Origin: Eulemur rufifrons
Lineage: Eukaryota; Chordata; Mammalia; Primates; Lemuridae
Assembly (NCBI RefSeq): GCF_041146395.1
Contig: NC_091010.1
Coordinates: 52,100,001 to 52,164,000, forward strand
Length of the DNA: 64,000 nucleotides
Direction of reading: 5' to 3'
The translations under genes and the position numbers were made by a program. Positions within the stretch are counted from its first letter, which is position 1. The number at the start of each line of letters is the position of its first letter. This document shows positions 37,136 to 48,379 of this stretch, in pieces. The notes under the pieces were generated by a model, which saw only the letters and a program-made list of their open reading frames with translations, was not told the origin of the DNA and ran no database searches.

Positions 37136-37520
37136 AAGGCAAATTCAGACTTAGTAAGGAGAGATTTTATTCAAAAGATTATTGCAACAAGGGAAGGAGG
37201 AGGGAAAGGGACTAATGCAATAAGAACACTGTGACCATAAGATCTGCAAGCATTCTCAAAGGTGAGGCAAAAAGAGTTTTTCCTTTAAAGGAAGGAGTAA
37301 ACAAGGTGAAAAAGACCCTGGCTTGGGAAAGTGGGGTGAAGGGGTATTTTGATGGATAGTAGATCAGAGAGAATGTTTTGCCTTGGAGCCAGCCTATTCT
37401 GAGAGGGCTATTAAGAAGGGGTTGTTTGGTGCATTATACTGAGGATTCAGGAGTTCCAGAGCCTGGGAGAAGGAGGGAAACTTATCCAGAATTTGGTTAA
37501 CAAGCACTTTGTTTGGATTC
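37136..37520. repeat. Possible LTR-like repeat
   Basis: Purine-rich text such as ggagagattttattcaaaag, gccttggagccagcctattc, gggctattaagaaggggttg and gaggattcaggagttccag resembles the antisense of an ERV1-type LTR. I cannot name it, and it could be unique sequence. Confidence 0.3.
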
Positions 37521-37892
37521 ATCCTTGGGAACATGCAGTTCAGCTAATTATTTATGAATAATAGAAAGATAGGCAGTATAACCCTACTCACACGAGGAGA
37601 GCTGGAAAGAATGGCAAGTCCACCCCGAACTCATATGAGAAAAGGGCCTACTGCTCATAATCTAAAAATATGCAAACATGCAAAGTCAAAAAGTGTCCCA
37701 TATGACTGCTCAACATGTTTTTTCCTGCCTGTGAAATCTTTGGGGATGTTTAACCACTTCTCTACTGCATCACAGAGAAAGCCATCAGAAGTCTGCCTTG
37801 CCCATTCATTCTGGTGCAAGAACTACATACACGTGATGTAACAGATTGTCCCAAATGCTTCTTCCTCCAAAATGAGAAAAGAAAGGATATGA

Positions 37893-38115
37893 GTGCAATG
37901 CGCACTGCCTGGGGAATGGACACACTTGAAGTTCTGACTGGGGGGATGGGATCGGGGGAGGGGATGGGTGCACACCTACATGATGAGTGCGATGTGCACT
38001 GTCTAGGGAATGGACACAATTGAAGCTCACACTCAGGGGGATGGGGAGGCATGGGCAATATATATAGCCTGAACTTTTGTACCCCCATAATGAGCTGAAA
38101 AACAAAACAAAACAA
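37893..38115 (+). mobile_element. Lemur-type L1 3' end, short insertion with perfect TSD
   Basis: The 223-bp body starts gtgcaatgcgcactgcc and ends with gcatgggcaatatatatagc, ctgaacttttgtaccccc and a CAAAA-type tail. The 16-bp segment aaaagaaaggatatga occurs at 37877-37892 and again at 38116-38131, a perfect target-site duplication. The body contains two tandem copies of a module about 94 bp long (37891-37984 and 37985 onward). It is 5'-truncated 3'UTR only, with no coding sequence. Perfect flanks imply a fairly recent L1-mediated insertion. Confidence 0.92.
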
Positions 38116-38131
38116 AAAAGAAAGGATATGA

Positions 38132-38639
38132 AGTGTGAGATACATCGATAATAAAAAGAGCTTTTCTCTTGATTTTATTTTTTAGTCTCTGCTGCCAGGC
38201 CTTGCACAATGGTTATTATAAATGTCTCCATATCTTTCCAAATATGAATGCATGCTAGATAACCCCAAAGAACACCTGATGGGCACACTGCATAATGATC
38301 TATAAACACTCTAGGAATAAAATAAAAGCCACTTAACCCATTCCATTCCTTAAAACAAAATGTATCACAGTACAACATCTTCACTGAGAAAGAAAAGAGT
38401 ATGCAAATCTCATTCTCACCCCGTTGGCCACCAGGGTGAATGTTCTTACTACAGCAATTGGTTAGCAAAAAGAACACTTGGTAAGAATAGTCAAAAAACC
38501 AACATTAGGCCAATAATGTTTTTAAAAGTAATGAAAATAATCATATTTCACTTAAAATATGTATAAATTCCTCATAAAGATCTGAAAAAGACATTATAAA
38601 TTCCTATGATTCTCCTAGAACATAACTCACTTGTTACTG
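38132..38639. other. No gene or recognised repeat
   Basis: AT-rich sequence, nothing recognised. Confidence 0.4.
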
Positions 38640-39060
38640 GCTTGGAACTGTTCATCACCTCTTCCTGCCTGTTTTATGGAGTCCCCTCATGAACAGCAAT
38701 CTGCTTCTGCTAATGGCACCTCCTTTATAGAGCTCATCATTTCCATTTGCCTCCTCTCGGACTGTGTGTTAAATCCAGCTAAATCAATTTTAACAAGCCC
38801 CTTCTTCAGTTGCGAAGAGGCAATTAGCACCCAGTGATGTCACCCAGATTCCCGTAATTGTGAAGCGAATGTCTTCTATCTTTCTTCACAGATTTTTAAA
38901 TTCTGACAATTTGGCATTGTTACTGATCCATTCGCAAATGGAATTTAATTTGTCATTTTTAAAGAAAGGTCCCATTTCCCCTAAGTTGCCTGAGTTATAT
39001 AAGAAAGGAAACTATCCTGAAACTCAGAGAAATATCTGTGAAATATCTTAGCATTTATGA
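38640..39060. promoter_or_regulatory. Repeat-free block, candidate conserved non-coding element
   Basis: No repeat is recognised. Compact motif-like words occur together: caattag (38821), a CRE-like tgatgtca (38835-38842), gtaattg (38854) and several CpGs (ttgcgaagagg, gaagcgaatg, cattcgcaaatg). This fits an enhancer-like element but is circumstantial. Confidence 0.25.
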
Positions 39061-39607
39061 TGCTCCTGCCTCAGAGGAATTCTCTTTTAAGAACGGAGCT
39101 GATTCTAAGAGACTATAGTGTCTGGTTGACAGGAATTCTCTACTCCTTCTTTAATATTCTATCCTGTTCTGTCCGCCTAAGTCTACACTCTTCTCACTAG
39201 TTTCTTTTCAGGCTCCTAATTCCTTAATTCAGGTCTCATTACATTATGATAATCCTCATCTTGCTGAATGTGTTGCCTGTTAGACCACATGCTGAAATAA
39301 TCAAGATCCCTCTGTGATGCAGAGTCGTGGTCTTTTTATCTCTCTCTCTTTACGGGATGCCTCCTAGATCATTTCAGGATGGGGATCTTTCCAATGACTA
39401 GAAATCTCCCTCCCCTTCGCCTCTCCTCTATCAAGTGCAATGAGAATAACAGTGACCTCTTTGAAAATTTGATGCCATCGGTTATTTAAAAGAGACCTGT
39501 TCACAAAGTTCCCCTTCATTTTGGAGATGAGCCTAAGTTGGTTTCAGTTTGGGAATGGATTGCATGTTGTTCCAGGGAAAATGGCACGTGTTAGAAAAGT
39601 AAATCCC
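39061..39607. other. No gene or recognised repeat
   Basis: Moderate GC sequence with small pyrimidine-rich patches; nothing recognised. Confidence 0.4.
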
Positions 39608-39991
39608 GGCTGGGCGCAGTGGCTCACGCCTGTAATCCTAGCACTCTGGGAGGCCGAGGTGGGCGGATTGTTTGAGCTCAGGAGTTCGAGACCAGCCTGA
39701 GCAAGAGCAAGACCTCACTTCTATTAAAAATAGAAAGAAATTATATGGACAGCTAAAAATATATATAGAAAAATTAGCCGAGCATGCTGGCGCATCCCTG
39801 TAGTCCCAGCTACTTTGGAGGTTGAGGCAGGAGGATCGCTTGAGCCCAGGAGTTTGAGGTTGCTGTGAGCTAGGCTGACGCTACGGCACTCTAGCCTGGG
39901 CAACAGAGCAAGACTCTGACTCAGATAAATAAATAAATAAATAAATAAATGAAAATAAATTAAAAAACTAAAAAAAAAAAAAAAAAAAAAA
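39608..39991 (+). mobile_element. Alu SINE, strepsirrhine type, full length
   Basis: Sense dimeric Alu starting ggctgggcgcagtggctc. The A-box-containing left monomer is followed by the diagnostic linker atggacagctaaaaatatat, the right monomer with ggcactctagcctgggc, then (AAAT)n and an A run to 39991. Flanks agaaaagtaaatccc and agaaccagtagatccc form a near-matching target-site duplication. Confidence 0.97.
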
Positions 39992-40069
39992 GAACCAGTA
40001 GATCCCTATGTGTATATATACAGTGCTTTCATTGGAAGCTTTCCTCTTTTATCATAGATAAATTACTAC

Positions 40070-40746
40070 TGTAAACTAAAAATAAAATCCTAAGACCCCA
40101 CTGACTGAACAGACCCTCTCTTGGCCAAGCTGATTCCAGAAAAACCTTAAAACTGAGTTTTAAGCCACGAAGGGAGGGAGGCCAGACATGCCTCTTTTTA
40201 GCCCCTCCCTTTTGGAGTTTAGACGCAACAGATCAGTGTTAAACTAGAAATCACAAGACTGACAAAACAGACTTTTTGTGGCAATCAGATACTAAATTAT
40301 AAATGGAACCTAAGGCCATGCAAGGCAAAGGTTAAGTCACGCATGCAGGCCATCAATTTGCTTCACACATCACTTTGAGTACATTAGCCGGCTTCCTTAT
40401 CTTAAAACATTCCGTTCTATGGACCTCAGGCTTTTAGATAAAGCTTTATTCCTTTAACCAATTGACAATAAAAGAATCTCCAAATTCACCTATAACCTGT
40501 AAGCCTCTGCTTTAAGATGTCCCACCTTTTGGAGCTAAATCAATGTATACCTTCCACGTATTGATTTATGATTTTACCTGCAATTCCTATCTCCCTGAAA
40601 TGTATAAAACCAAACTCTAACCTGGCCACCTCGTGTGCATTTTCTTAGGACCTCCTGAGACTATGTTCTTTGGGCCATGCTCACTCATATTGGCTCAGAA
40701 AAACCTCTTCAAATTATTTTACAGAGTTTGTTTTTTTCTGTTAACA
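40070..40746 (+). mobile_element. ERV1-type solo LTR
   Basis: A 677-bp unit with TG...CA ends: starts tgtaaactaaaaataaaatc, ends ctgttaaca. Internal landmarks are aaggccatgcaaggcaaagg, caattgacaataaaag, and aatctccaaattcacctata. A TATA box (tataaaac, 40603) precedes the U3/R boundary region. The expected AATAAA near the 3' end seems lost (ggctcagaaaaacctcttc). No gag/pol/env lies beside it. The family recalls MER-series ERV1 LTRs; the exact name is not certain. Confidence 0.7.
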
Positions 40747-41829
40747 CAACATGCCATAACTTTCTTTCTATTTTTAAAAGGAGGAAAACACAAGCTATGG
40801 TATGTTTTCATTTCTTTGAAAAACAATAATAAATATATTTTTAAATTGTTTGGCTCTTAGAAAAAAAGCAGGAAAAAAATGTATTACACATTTTTAAATC
40901 ATTGGATATTGAGCACTTACTGTCAGGTAGAGTCTGCAAGATAGAGGTGAAGTATAAAGGATCACCAAGGTGACTCAATACTGTCCTACCTTTAATGGCA
41001 CTAATAGTCTAATAGGAGAAAAAGAAAAACAACTTAGAAATAGCATAGAGGCCCTCTTGAAAACCTTAGAAATTTTAGAAAGTCCCTGGACGAAATAATG
41101 AAAGACAAAGGTAGCCAGCTTATGACCAATCTCCTGAGAAATGTCGGTCTGTATGTTTACTAGGCTTCTAAGCCTTAAAATATCTTCCTTCCATGCTCCT
41201 TGAACTTGTTCATTTATCCTCAAACCATCTGAACCTATATTAATTAAATATACTCTGAATTAAATAAAAATGATTTTTAAAAAATAGAAGTGACTTTGAG
41301 AGTATTCTCATTCAACCTGTAGCTCTAAATTTTGTGTAAATTATTTCCTTTACATTTTTTTTTTTTTTTTTTTACAAATAGGTAAAACCAGAAGTACCAA
41401 GAAGATGAGACAGGAGAGGAGGAGGTACTCTTGGAGTATGAAGTCCCTGCGGGTGGCAGATAGGCAAGGGTAGGGCATTAGGGACATGTGGGAGGTTTAG
41501 GGATGCATAAAAGCTTGGAGTGACAAGTAGAAGGTGAGAGAGGTATAGAGAAAAAGGAGGCTCCCAGGACAAATCCTCTTTTCAAAGTTTGCCTAGTGTC
41601 AGCTATCTGCTCTGGAATGGGGGAGAAACTGTGCTCCCTTCTTTTTATAACCTCTCCCCTCTTGTTATTTCTCTTTATTCTCTTTCCACCTTCCTTCTCC
41701 TTCACTTTCACTTCATCTTCTTCTCTCACTCTTTCTCTCCTCTCCATCTCTTGATTTTTTTATTTCAAGATTCAACCACCAAGCCAGTATTATATGCATT
41801 TGGCTGCATTACATGTTAAATCAGTTTGG
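40747..41829. other. Mostly unassigned; L2 scrap, poly-T, pyrimidine-rich tract
   Basis: 40905-41010 (atattgagcacttactgtc) resembles an antisense L2 end. A T run lies at 41355-41373. A CT-rich tract at 41638-41765 has a biased composition that produces open frames on both strands without coding meaning. Confidence 0.45.
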
Positions 41830-42460
41830 GGTAAGTTCTTTGTGCCTTTGTTCAATATGAATTGGTTGTAAATGCATGTGTTTATATCTGGGTTCTCTGT
41901 AGTGTTCCTTTAGCCCATGTGTCTGTTTTTATGCCAACACTATGCTGTTTTGGTTACTATAGCTTTGTAATAAATTTTGAAGTCAGGTAGTGTGATGCCT
42001 CCAGTTTTGTTATTTTTGCTTAGGATTGATTTGACTATTCAGGGTCTTTTATGGTTCCATATATATTTTAGGATTTTTTTTCTATTTCTGTGAAGAATGT
42101 GAGTAGTATTTTGATAGGGAGTGCATTGAATCTGTAAATTGCTTTAAGTAGTATTACCATTTTAATATTATGAATTCTTTTAATCCATGAACACAGAGAC
42201 CTTTCCAATTTTTTTTGTTTCTTATTCTATTTCTTTCATCAGAGTTTTATAGTTTTCCTTGTATGGATCTTTCACTTCTTTGGTTAGACTGATTCCTCGG
42301 TATTTTATATATTTTGTAGCTATTGTAAATGAAATTGCTTTGTTGATTTCTTTTTTACATTGTTCACTATCAGCATATATAATTGCAACTGAGTTTAGTA
42401 TGTTGATTTTGTATCCTGCAACTTTGCCGAATTTATTTGTCAGATCTAACAGGTTTTGGG
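41830..42460 (-). mobile_element. L1 LINE ORF2 fragment, antisense
   Basis: Plus-strand text is the classic L1 ORF2 antisense: ctgttttggttactatagc, gtagtgtgatgcctccag, tttgctttggattg-like sequence, catgaacacagagac, ccttgtatggatctttcac, tattgtaaatgaaattgc and tttgtatcctgcaacttt. It is truncated at both ends and decayed. Confidence 0.9.
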
Positions 42461-43339
42461 TTTTTTGTAGGGGGGAGAAAAGCCACTTTGCCTCTATGCC
42501 ACCATTTATTTCTTCATAGAAGTCCTCTTCATTTATTTCTTGTCTTTCACACTTTTCCTATATTAACCAAACAATCATGTAATGGCTCTGAAGAGCTACA
42601 GAAGAATATGAGGTAAGATACAGCATTTCAATATAGTGGATTAGACATGATTTTAAAAAACACATAAAATGGCGTTAAGTTAGCAAGAAAGGGTATTATT
42701 AATTAATACACATAATAAACAGGCAACGGTCTATTAACAGAAGAGTGCCTAAGAAAGACTTCATGGAGAAGATGGCATGAGGCTTCCCTTACTGATTTAA
42801 TAGTTGAAAATACAAAGTAAAACCATTAGTGAATTCTTCTCAGGGAAAAACTATTCTGGACTCACTGAAAGAAAATAAAACAGGCAACCAAAATCAAATT
42901 GTTTAAATATATATGAAATAACTATCATTGTACCATGAGCATTTATTGAGGCCTTACTATGTGGGCACTGTTAAAATTTATACAAGACTAAAGAAAAGTT
43001 ACTTTTTCTCTGTCTGTATGAATTTCACATTTCAGAGAGAAAGATGAGAGAGAAAGATGCCTAAGAAAATAGTAATGCCGATTAAAATTATGTGACAATG
43101 TAATAAAAGCCATGGTCAAAGCACACTTGAGTTCTATAAAAATGTCAGGTGGTATGGGATTTGTTCTGCCCAAGGACTAAAAGGGGTTTGCTTACAAAGG
43201 AAGTCAAGAAAACCCATGGGCGAATATATTTCAAAGGCTGATAGATTTTGGAAATTATGTGTTTATGTGTATCTGGCATCCATTATCCATATACCAATAA
43301 CTAAACCCTGATATTTCTATGGTAAATCACCCCTCTTCT
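42461..43339. repeat. L2-like antisense pieces in unassigned sequence
   Basis: 42940-43200 (gagcatttattgaggcctta, ctatgtgggcactgtt) resembles the reverse complement of the L2 3' end. 42740-42800 (aaagacttcatggagaagatg) fits the L2 region further inside. Strongly decayed. Confidence 0.45.
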
Positions 43340-43979
43340 ACTTTCATCCCAAGTTTTATCCCATGCCTGGCCAATTGCATACAACTATGCAACTCCATTA
43401 GAGGAACCTATTCAGAAATGGGCCTGCAACCCTAGCCAGTAAAATGCAGAATTATTTGTTCTGTTCAGCTGATAACATAAAAGCCTGGAGCTGCGTATAC
43501 CATCACAAGATGGGCACCTGCTTAAGAATACAACTCAAAGTTAGAACAGAAGTGATATATGGAGAAAAATAAACTAAGCTGTAATCATATTACTTGATGT
43601 CCTGAACGTAGCTATGAATAAAGCAAACTCCAATACTAGGCTTTTTAGTGATATGACTTTGAAAAGGAGATACACAAAATCTTTTCTATAGCTTAAGCCC
43701 CTTTGAGTTGGATCACACTCAGTTGAAGAACAGAAAATGCCGAGTGTTATAAGGAGTTAATGATGAGCATCTTAATCTTTGGGGAGTCAAAATATACAGA
43801 GATAACATTAACACCAAGTGAACAAACACTAAATTTTTTCTCTAAGGAAAGAACCTATACTTATAAAATGCTGTCACCACCAATGTCTGGCATGTGGCAG
43901 TATATTCTGCTTTTATAACACACCTACCAAGAACAAGACCCTCTTTATTCCTACTTCTGTGAGTCATCATCACTAAATT
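43340..43979. repeat. Old unnamed repeat-like stretch at 43350-43640
   Basis: ggccaattgcatacaac, taaaagcctggagctgc and gaaaaataaactaagctg loosely follow a medium-reiterated mammalian repeat. The remainder to 43979 is unassigned. Confidence 0.3.
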
Positions 43980-44290
43980 GATACTGTTTGTGCTGATAAA
44001 AACCCCCTTAGGGACCCTGTATGCTTTGATTGTTTTGTTTCAGAAACAGATTTTTCCCCTGCAATTTCTCCCTCTTTCATCGACACACCAGCGGTGTTAG
44101 AGATGGATTGGTGTGATTCTATTCATTGGTACGTTCTGAAATGAAAGCTGCCACATAATAATTACCGGTGAGAAGGCACCTGGTCGTGGAGGCACTAGCT
44201 GCAGCAAAATAGAGATGGGTTTATTTAATCTCCCTCTCCAGCAGGCTATTTGTCTCATCATAGAATCAGGAAGCTACTTTTTTTAAAGGG
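43980..44290. promoter_or_regulatory. Repeat-free block, candidate conserved non-coding element
   Basis: About 310 bases with no recognised repeat and several retained CpGs (catcgacacaccagcgg, ggtacgttctg, ttaccggtgag, ggtcgtggagg), bordered by AT-rich DNA. No frame is convincing. Constraint is inferred only from composition. Confidence 0.25.
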
Positions 44291-44891
44291 AACAGGATAA
44301 AGACATAGCTAAGTAAAGATTTGCATGTTTTAAGTGATAATAGAACTGGAAATTGCAATTGAATTGGAAACCTACCAGAAATGAACAATACCAGTAAAAA
44401 AAAATAAGTGGAAAGGATAATAGGAGGTATTTGTTACTATCAAATAAATGGTTTTCTTTAACCTGATAATAAATCTTCCTTGAGAACTATAAGAGTGCCT
44501 TTAGTGACCAACACAAATCTGGTTAATTCAATTAAACAATTGATAATTTTTACAGCAACTAGATCAACAACTACTGTTAACATGAAACTGATATAAGATA
44601 CTGTTGTAGTAGGTTATGGGGATAAGAAATTTGACATTGTTCATTTGAAGGATAATTTTTCATAAGGGCCAGAGAATGAAGCTAAATGAAGTATAACTGA
44701 AGGAAAAAAATGATTTATACCAGCATCAGCTTCATTATCCAACTTAAAAATATGCTGACAATAAACAGGACTAGAAAGTAAATTGCAGTCAAAAAATATG
44801 AAGTAATAATACCAGTAGAGTTTATTCCAACAACTGATTACTAACCAGTTGTGTGAAACTGATCATATAGGAATTTATACATCCACTGCTC
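44291..44891. other. No gene or recognised repeat
   Basis: AT-rich, nothing recognised. Confidence 0.4.
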
Positions 44892-44922
44892 TGTGTGTGT
44901 GTGTGTGTGTGTGTATGTGTGT
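44892..44922. repeat. (TG)n microsatellite
   Basis: About 15 TG units with one TATG interruption. Confidence 0.97.
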
Positions 44923-44974
44923 TTGCTTTGTTTTGGCGAAGGTTCCCCCTGGGGGGAGGTTATGGGGCCGTAGT

Positions 44975-45024
44975 CACACTACAATGGAGGATTTATTTCC
45001 ACACTATAATGGAGGATTTATTTC
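44975..45024. repeat. 25-bp tandem duplication
   Basis: Two adjacent 25-base copies (44975-44999 and 45000-45024), core aatggaggatttatttc, differ at one base (cactac versus cactat). Confidence 0.95.
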
Positions 45025-45439
45025 AATCACCCTAAATCGTGTTCATAAGAAGCAGCACCATCCTGCAGCTAATTTAACCACAAACTGTTGTTATCTGCCA
45101 TTACATTTCTGAGGCTAGCTGTGTGTACAGGACAAAGCTTAGCAAAAAATACAGCTTTCCTCAAACAAAAATCCAAATTTCTCAATGAAACAGGAAGGTG
45201 AAATACGGAAGATTGGGCCACCCAGATATTTTGAGAAGGAGCATTCCAAAGCCTGTGTTTTTCTAGAACTGCTACAGTGATAGTAGCAGACATTTGTTTG
45301 GAGAAATTGGCAAGCATGTTGTGGGGAGTCCTGAGTTGTCTAAGAAGAAAAATAGAAACAAAAATGAAAAAAATACACAGACGCATTCAAATAATATTAG
45401 GAAATGGTATAAGTATTGAATAAAGAGCCTACATTTCTA
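45025..45439. other. No gene or recognised repeat
   Basis: Minus-strand frame of 105 codons at 45069-45386 has no motif or homology that I can recognise. Confidence 0.4.
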
Positions 45440-46150
45440 GAAGCTGTAGTGGGTCCACAAGTTTCTTGCTTCCTGCTCTTTGCATAGACACACTCCCCTG
45501 CCCTCCCCTTGGTGATCCTAAGATGGAGGCCCATCAAGTATATGGGATTTCTCTTGGGACAAGGACTCACCATGGAGGCTCTGTCTCCTGTAATGATGTT
45601 TCCTAGAAGTTGGATATGAGGCAAGGACCAAATCTGCAAGTGGCAGATACAGGCCAGGAGGGTGGTTCCTAGGGGTGGAGAAACTGGGGAAGAGACTGCA
45701 GGAAAGCACAGCTAACAACCACAAAGAGCAGGAATTTGAGGTTTTGAGGCATCCACGCCTGTGGAGCTGCAACTTTGTTATAAGAACACCTGTCAATCAT
45801 GTATATCAATCATCTGGTAACATCCCACACCTCCTGTAAGCCCTTTACCAGACCAGGCCAATAAAAGGAAACCACCTGGGAGCCCTCAATGTCTTTCTGC
45901 ACTCATGGAGACTGACCAGTTCCTCTCTGGAACACACTCTAGATTTGTATAGCTCCCTTCTTTTCTGCAATAGAAGCTGTTTCTATGGAATTGCTTCCTG
46001 TCTGTGGTCACTCTGTCACACCAGCTGTGCTTGTGAATTTTCCAAGCAAGAAGCCAAAGAACCAGGACAAAAGTCCGCCAAGAGGCCAGACCTGACATTG
46101 GACTGGAGAAAGGTTCCCAGGAAACTGGAACTTGGAGTCTGCTGGTGGGT
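45440..46150 (+). mobile_element. Possible ERV1-like LTR
   Basis: Features of an LTR in order: a CCAAT/TATA-like ggccaataaaagg at 45856-45868, R-like text catggagactgaccag, a degenerate polyadenylation signal in ctgcaatagaagc (45967), and a downstream T/G-rich stretch. Ends are not clear and no family name can be given. Promoter-like single-copy DNA is the alternative. Confidence 0.35.
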
Positions 46151-46199
46151 CACTTAATTAGTGGTCAGCAAAACAAAGACATCCCCTTTGCCTGTTCAA

Positions 46200-46840
46200 A
46201 TCCAACCCAAAGGGCAACCCAAATCCACTTCCTTTCCCTAATATCTCTTTATGGTCATCTTTCCTTTCTCTAAATGTACTTAACATGTAATCTAATGTTC
46301 ATGCTCAAATCCCTCTCTGCTCCAGAACAAAGAACAAAATCACATCTCCTGCCAGCTTTCCTGACATGTTTAGTGGCACTACCATTCTTCAGGCCACTCA
46401 GGCTCTTAAAAATATGGTGGCCTTTGATTCATATTTCTCACAATTCTGTTCTTTTATCTAATCATTCACCAACCATTATCAATTCTACTACTGCACCATC
46501 TTCCATATATTTTTCTATTATTCATAATCCCATGTCCCACTTCAGGAGCTTCCTCACTCATCTATCTCTTTTTAGTCTCTTCTACTGTAATATGGTGTAT
46601 GTCACACACTTTTAAAAAATCTGGTTGTGTAAATACTCATCTCAGAAACTTTTCCTGGTTCACAATTACCCTCAGCAATTACTTCCAGTTCCTTCAAACT
46701 TTTCTCATTTCTACCCTGTTTCTTATGAAACTTTCAGTCCACAGTAAGTGTTGGACTGTATCACAGATAGGTCCACTATTCCCTAGGAAAAAGTGCAGAG
46801 AGCTGTGTGGGAATTTTACACATTTTCTCATTAAAATTTT
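46200..46840 (+). repeat. L2 LINE, diverged
   Basis: Sense L2 order: gccactcaggctcttaaaaa, atcattcaccaaccatta, ttcaggagcttcctcactc, tttagtctcttctactg and ccagttccttcaaactt. Strong divergence; edges uncertain. Confidence 0.55.
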
Positions 46841-47249
46841 TTATGATTGATTATTTTGATGTCCTCAAATGTTTTGTGTCCATTCTCCTTGAGTAAATTT
46901 TAAGAAAGTATATCAAATATATTAACCATGATATGAATAAGCAGAAAAAAATAACTAGTTTACCTTGAAACATAGATCTGATTAGAGAAGTGTGGAGTAA
47001 AACTCCTCTCAATGGTGACAGATTGAAAAAAATCTCACCGTAAGTGCAGTAGTTATAATGGATTATGGATTCACTGTTGTGAATTGGGCTTCATGCACAA
47101 TCAAGTATATCCTTTATCATTTGCTCTTCTGTGATCAAATCTTTTGCCAACAGAAAAGGAAAAGATTTCTGCACAGAAATTTGTTCATGGTTCTCACAAT
47201 TATCCAGTTTCTGGAAATACAAGTTCCATTTGGTTTTGATTAACTCTCA
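46841..47249. other. No gene or recognised repeat
   Basis: AT-rich spacer between two L2 stretches. Confidence 0.4.
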
Positions 47250-47690
47250 CATCTCCACCTGCCTGCAAGATAGCTCTGCTCTGAATACCTCCAACCAAAC
47301 ATAACCAAAGTGAATCTGCTACAAACCTCCCACATCTTCATCATAAACCATCTCCTCCTGGAGACTTCCTGAGTTTTGTTAATAACACCACTATTTAAAA
47401 ACATTGAATCAAAAACTTCTTCCTTAGATTCTTCCCATTTAATCATCCTATTCTTCTTTATAGATTTAAACTTACTAATGATTCTCAAATCTGTGTCCTA
47501 CTTTACATGTCTGCTGTCATCAAGATGGAAAAGATCCTCATAGCTCTTTAGGCTGGAAAGCCTAACTGAGCTCAGGTTTCCTCTCTCTCCTTCTTGAAAC
47601 CCTCGAACACTCCAACCCTACTGCCATAATTTCAAGTTCATGGGTCCTGCCTTTGCTCACAGCTTCCTGTAGCTCCATTTGCAAAGATAT
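47250..47690 (+). repeat. L2 LINE, internal region
   Basis: cacatctccacctgcctg, catcataaaccatctcctcc, aataacaccactattta, and the run to gattcttcccatttaatc match the L2 region upstream of its 3' end in sense orientation. Confidence 0.55.
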
Positions 47691-47924
47691 TAAGTCTTAA
47701 GTTAAATAATCTGTGAACAGGTTTATTAAACAATACACCAGTATGATATTGACAGACTCAGCACCACTTCTGACTTATTTCCAAGTTGTGGCATGTTTCT
47801 TAAAATTGGTAACAAATATAAGATGCACATGCATCTATAATCACCTTCTAGGGCTATGTTAAACTAGGCAAAGAAAAAAATTATAAAAATAAGAAAAGGC
47901 TGGATCTTTTATGAAACCATAACA

Positions 47925-48040
47925 ATCTCTAACAATTACGTGGTACTTACATTTTGCCAGACACTGCTCTAAGAGGTTTACCTATATTAACTCATTTAAT
48001 CATTTCAACAACTCTATGTAATGAGTATAATAAAGTAAAA
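47925..48040 (+). repeat. MIR SINE, 5' half
   Basis: aacaattacgtggtacttac, tgccagacactgctctaag, tattaactcatttaatc and caacaactctatgtaatgag are MIR. Confidence 0.85.
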
Positions 48041-48379
48041 ACACCACAGTTTGCTCTCTCTGTAATACATCTACTACTGTCAGATTAATCTTTCCAAATC
48101 ATAGCTCAGAGTATAGCACTCATCTCTAATAGCCTTAAATATTTTTCTATGGATTTATGAGTAAGTTCAACAGCCTTGCCTGAAATGCAGAGACTTGCAT
48201 ATTCTGACTTTAACTTCCTGATTTCCACTTCACTGTAACTCCATACTTCATGCTTCCCTCCCTAAACACATCCTATACTTTCCCACTTCCATACCTTTTT
48301 TCCACACTTTTGCTTCTGTTTTTCCTAGATCTGAAAATGAAATTATATGCAGCCTTCAGCTACTGGTTTTTGCTACATA
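48041..48379 (+). repeat. L2 LINE (left of L1 insertion)
   Basis: taatctttccaaatcatagc, ttcaacagccttgcctg, ttcctgatttccacttcac and ttttgcttctgtttttcc follow L2 toward its 3' end. Confidence 0.6.

Noticed and set aside
37762..38145. 127-codon minus-strand frame
   Set aside because: It runs antisense through the L1 3'UTR insertion and its flanks; a similar frame occurs at the 30.6-kb copy for the same reason.
41478..41747. Lys/Glu/Arg-rich minus-strand frame
   Set aside because: Produced by the CT-rich tract at 41638-41765; no domain.
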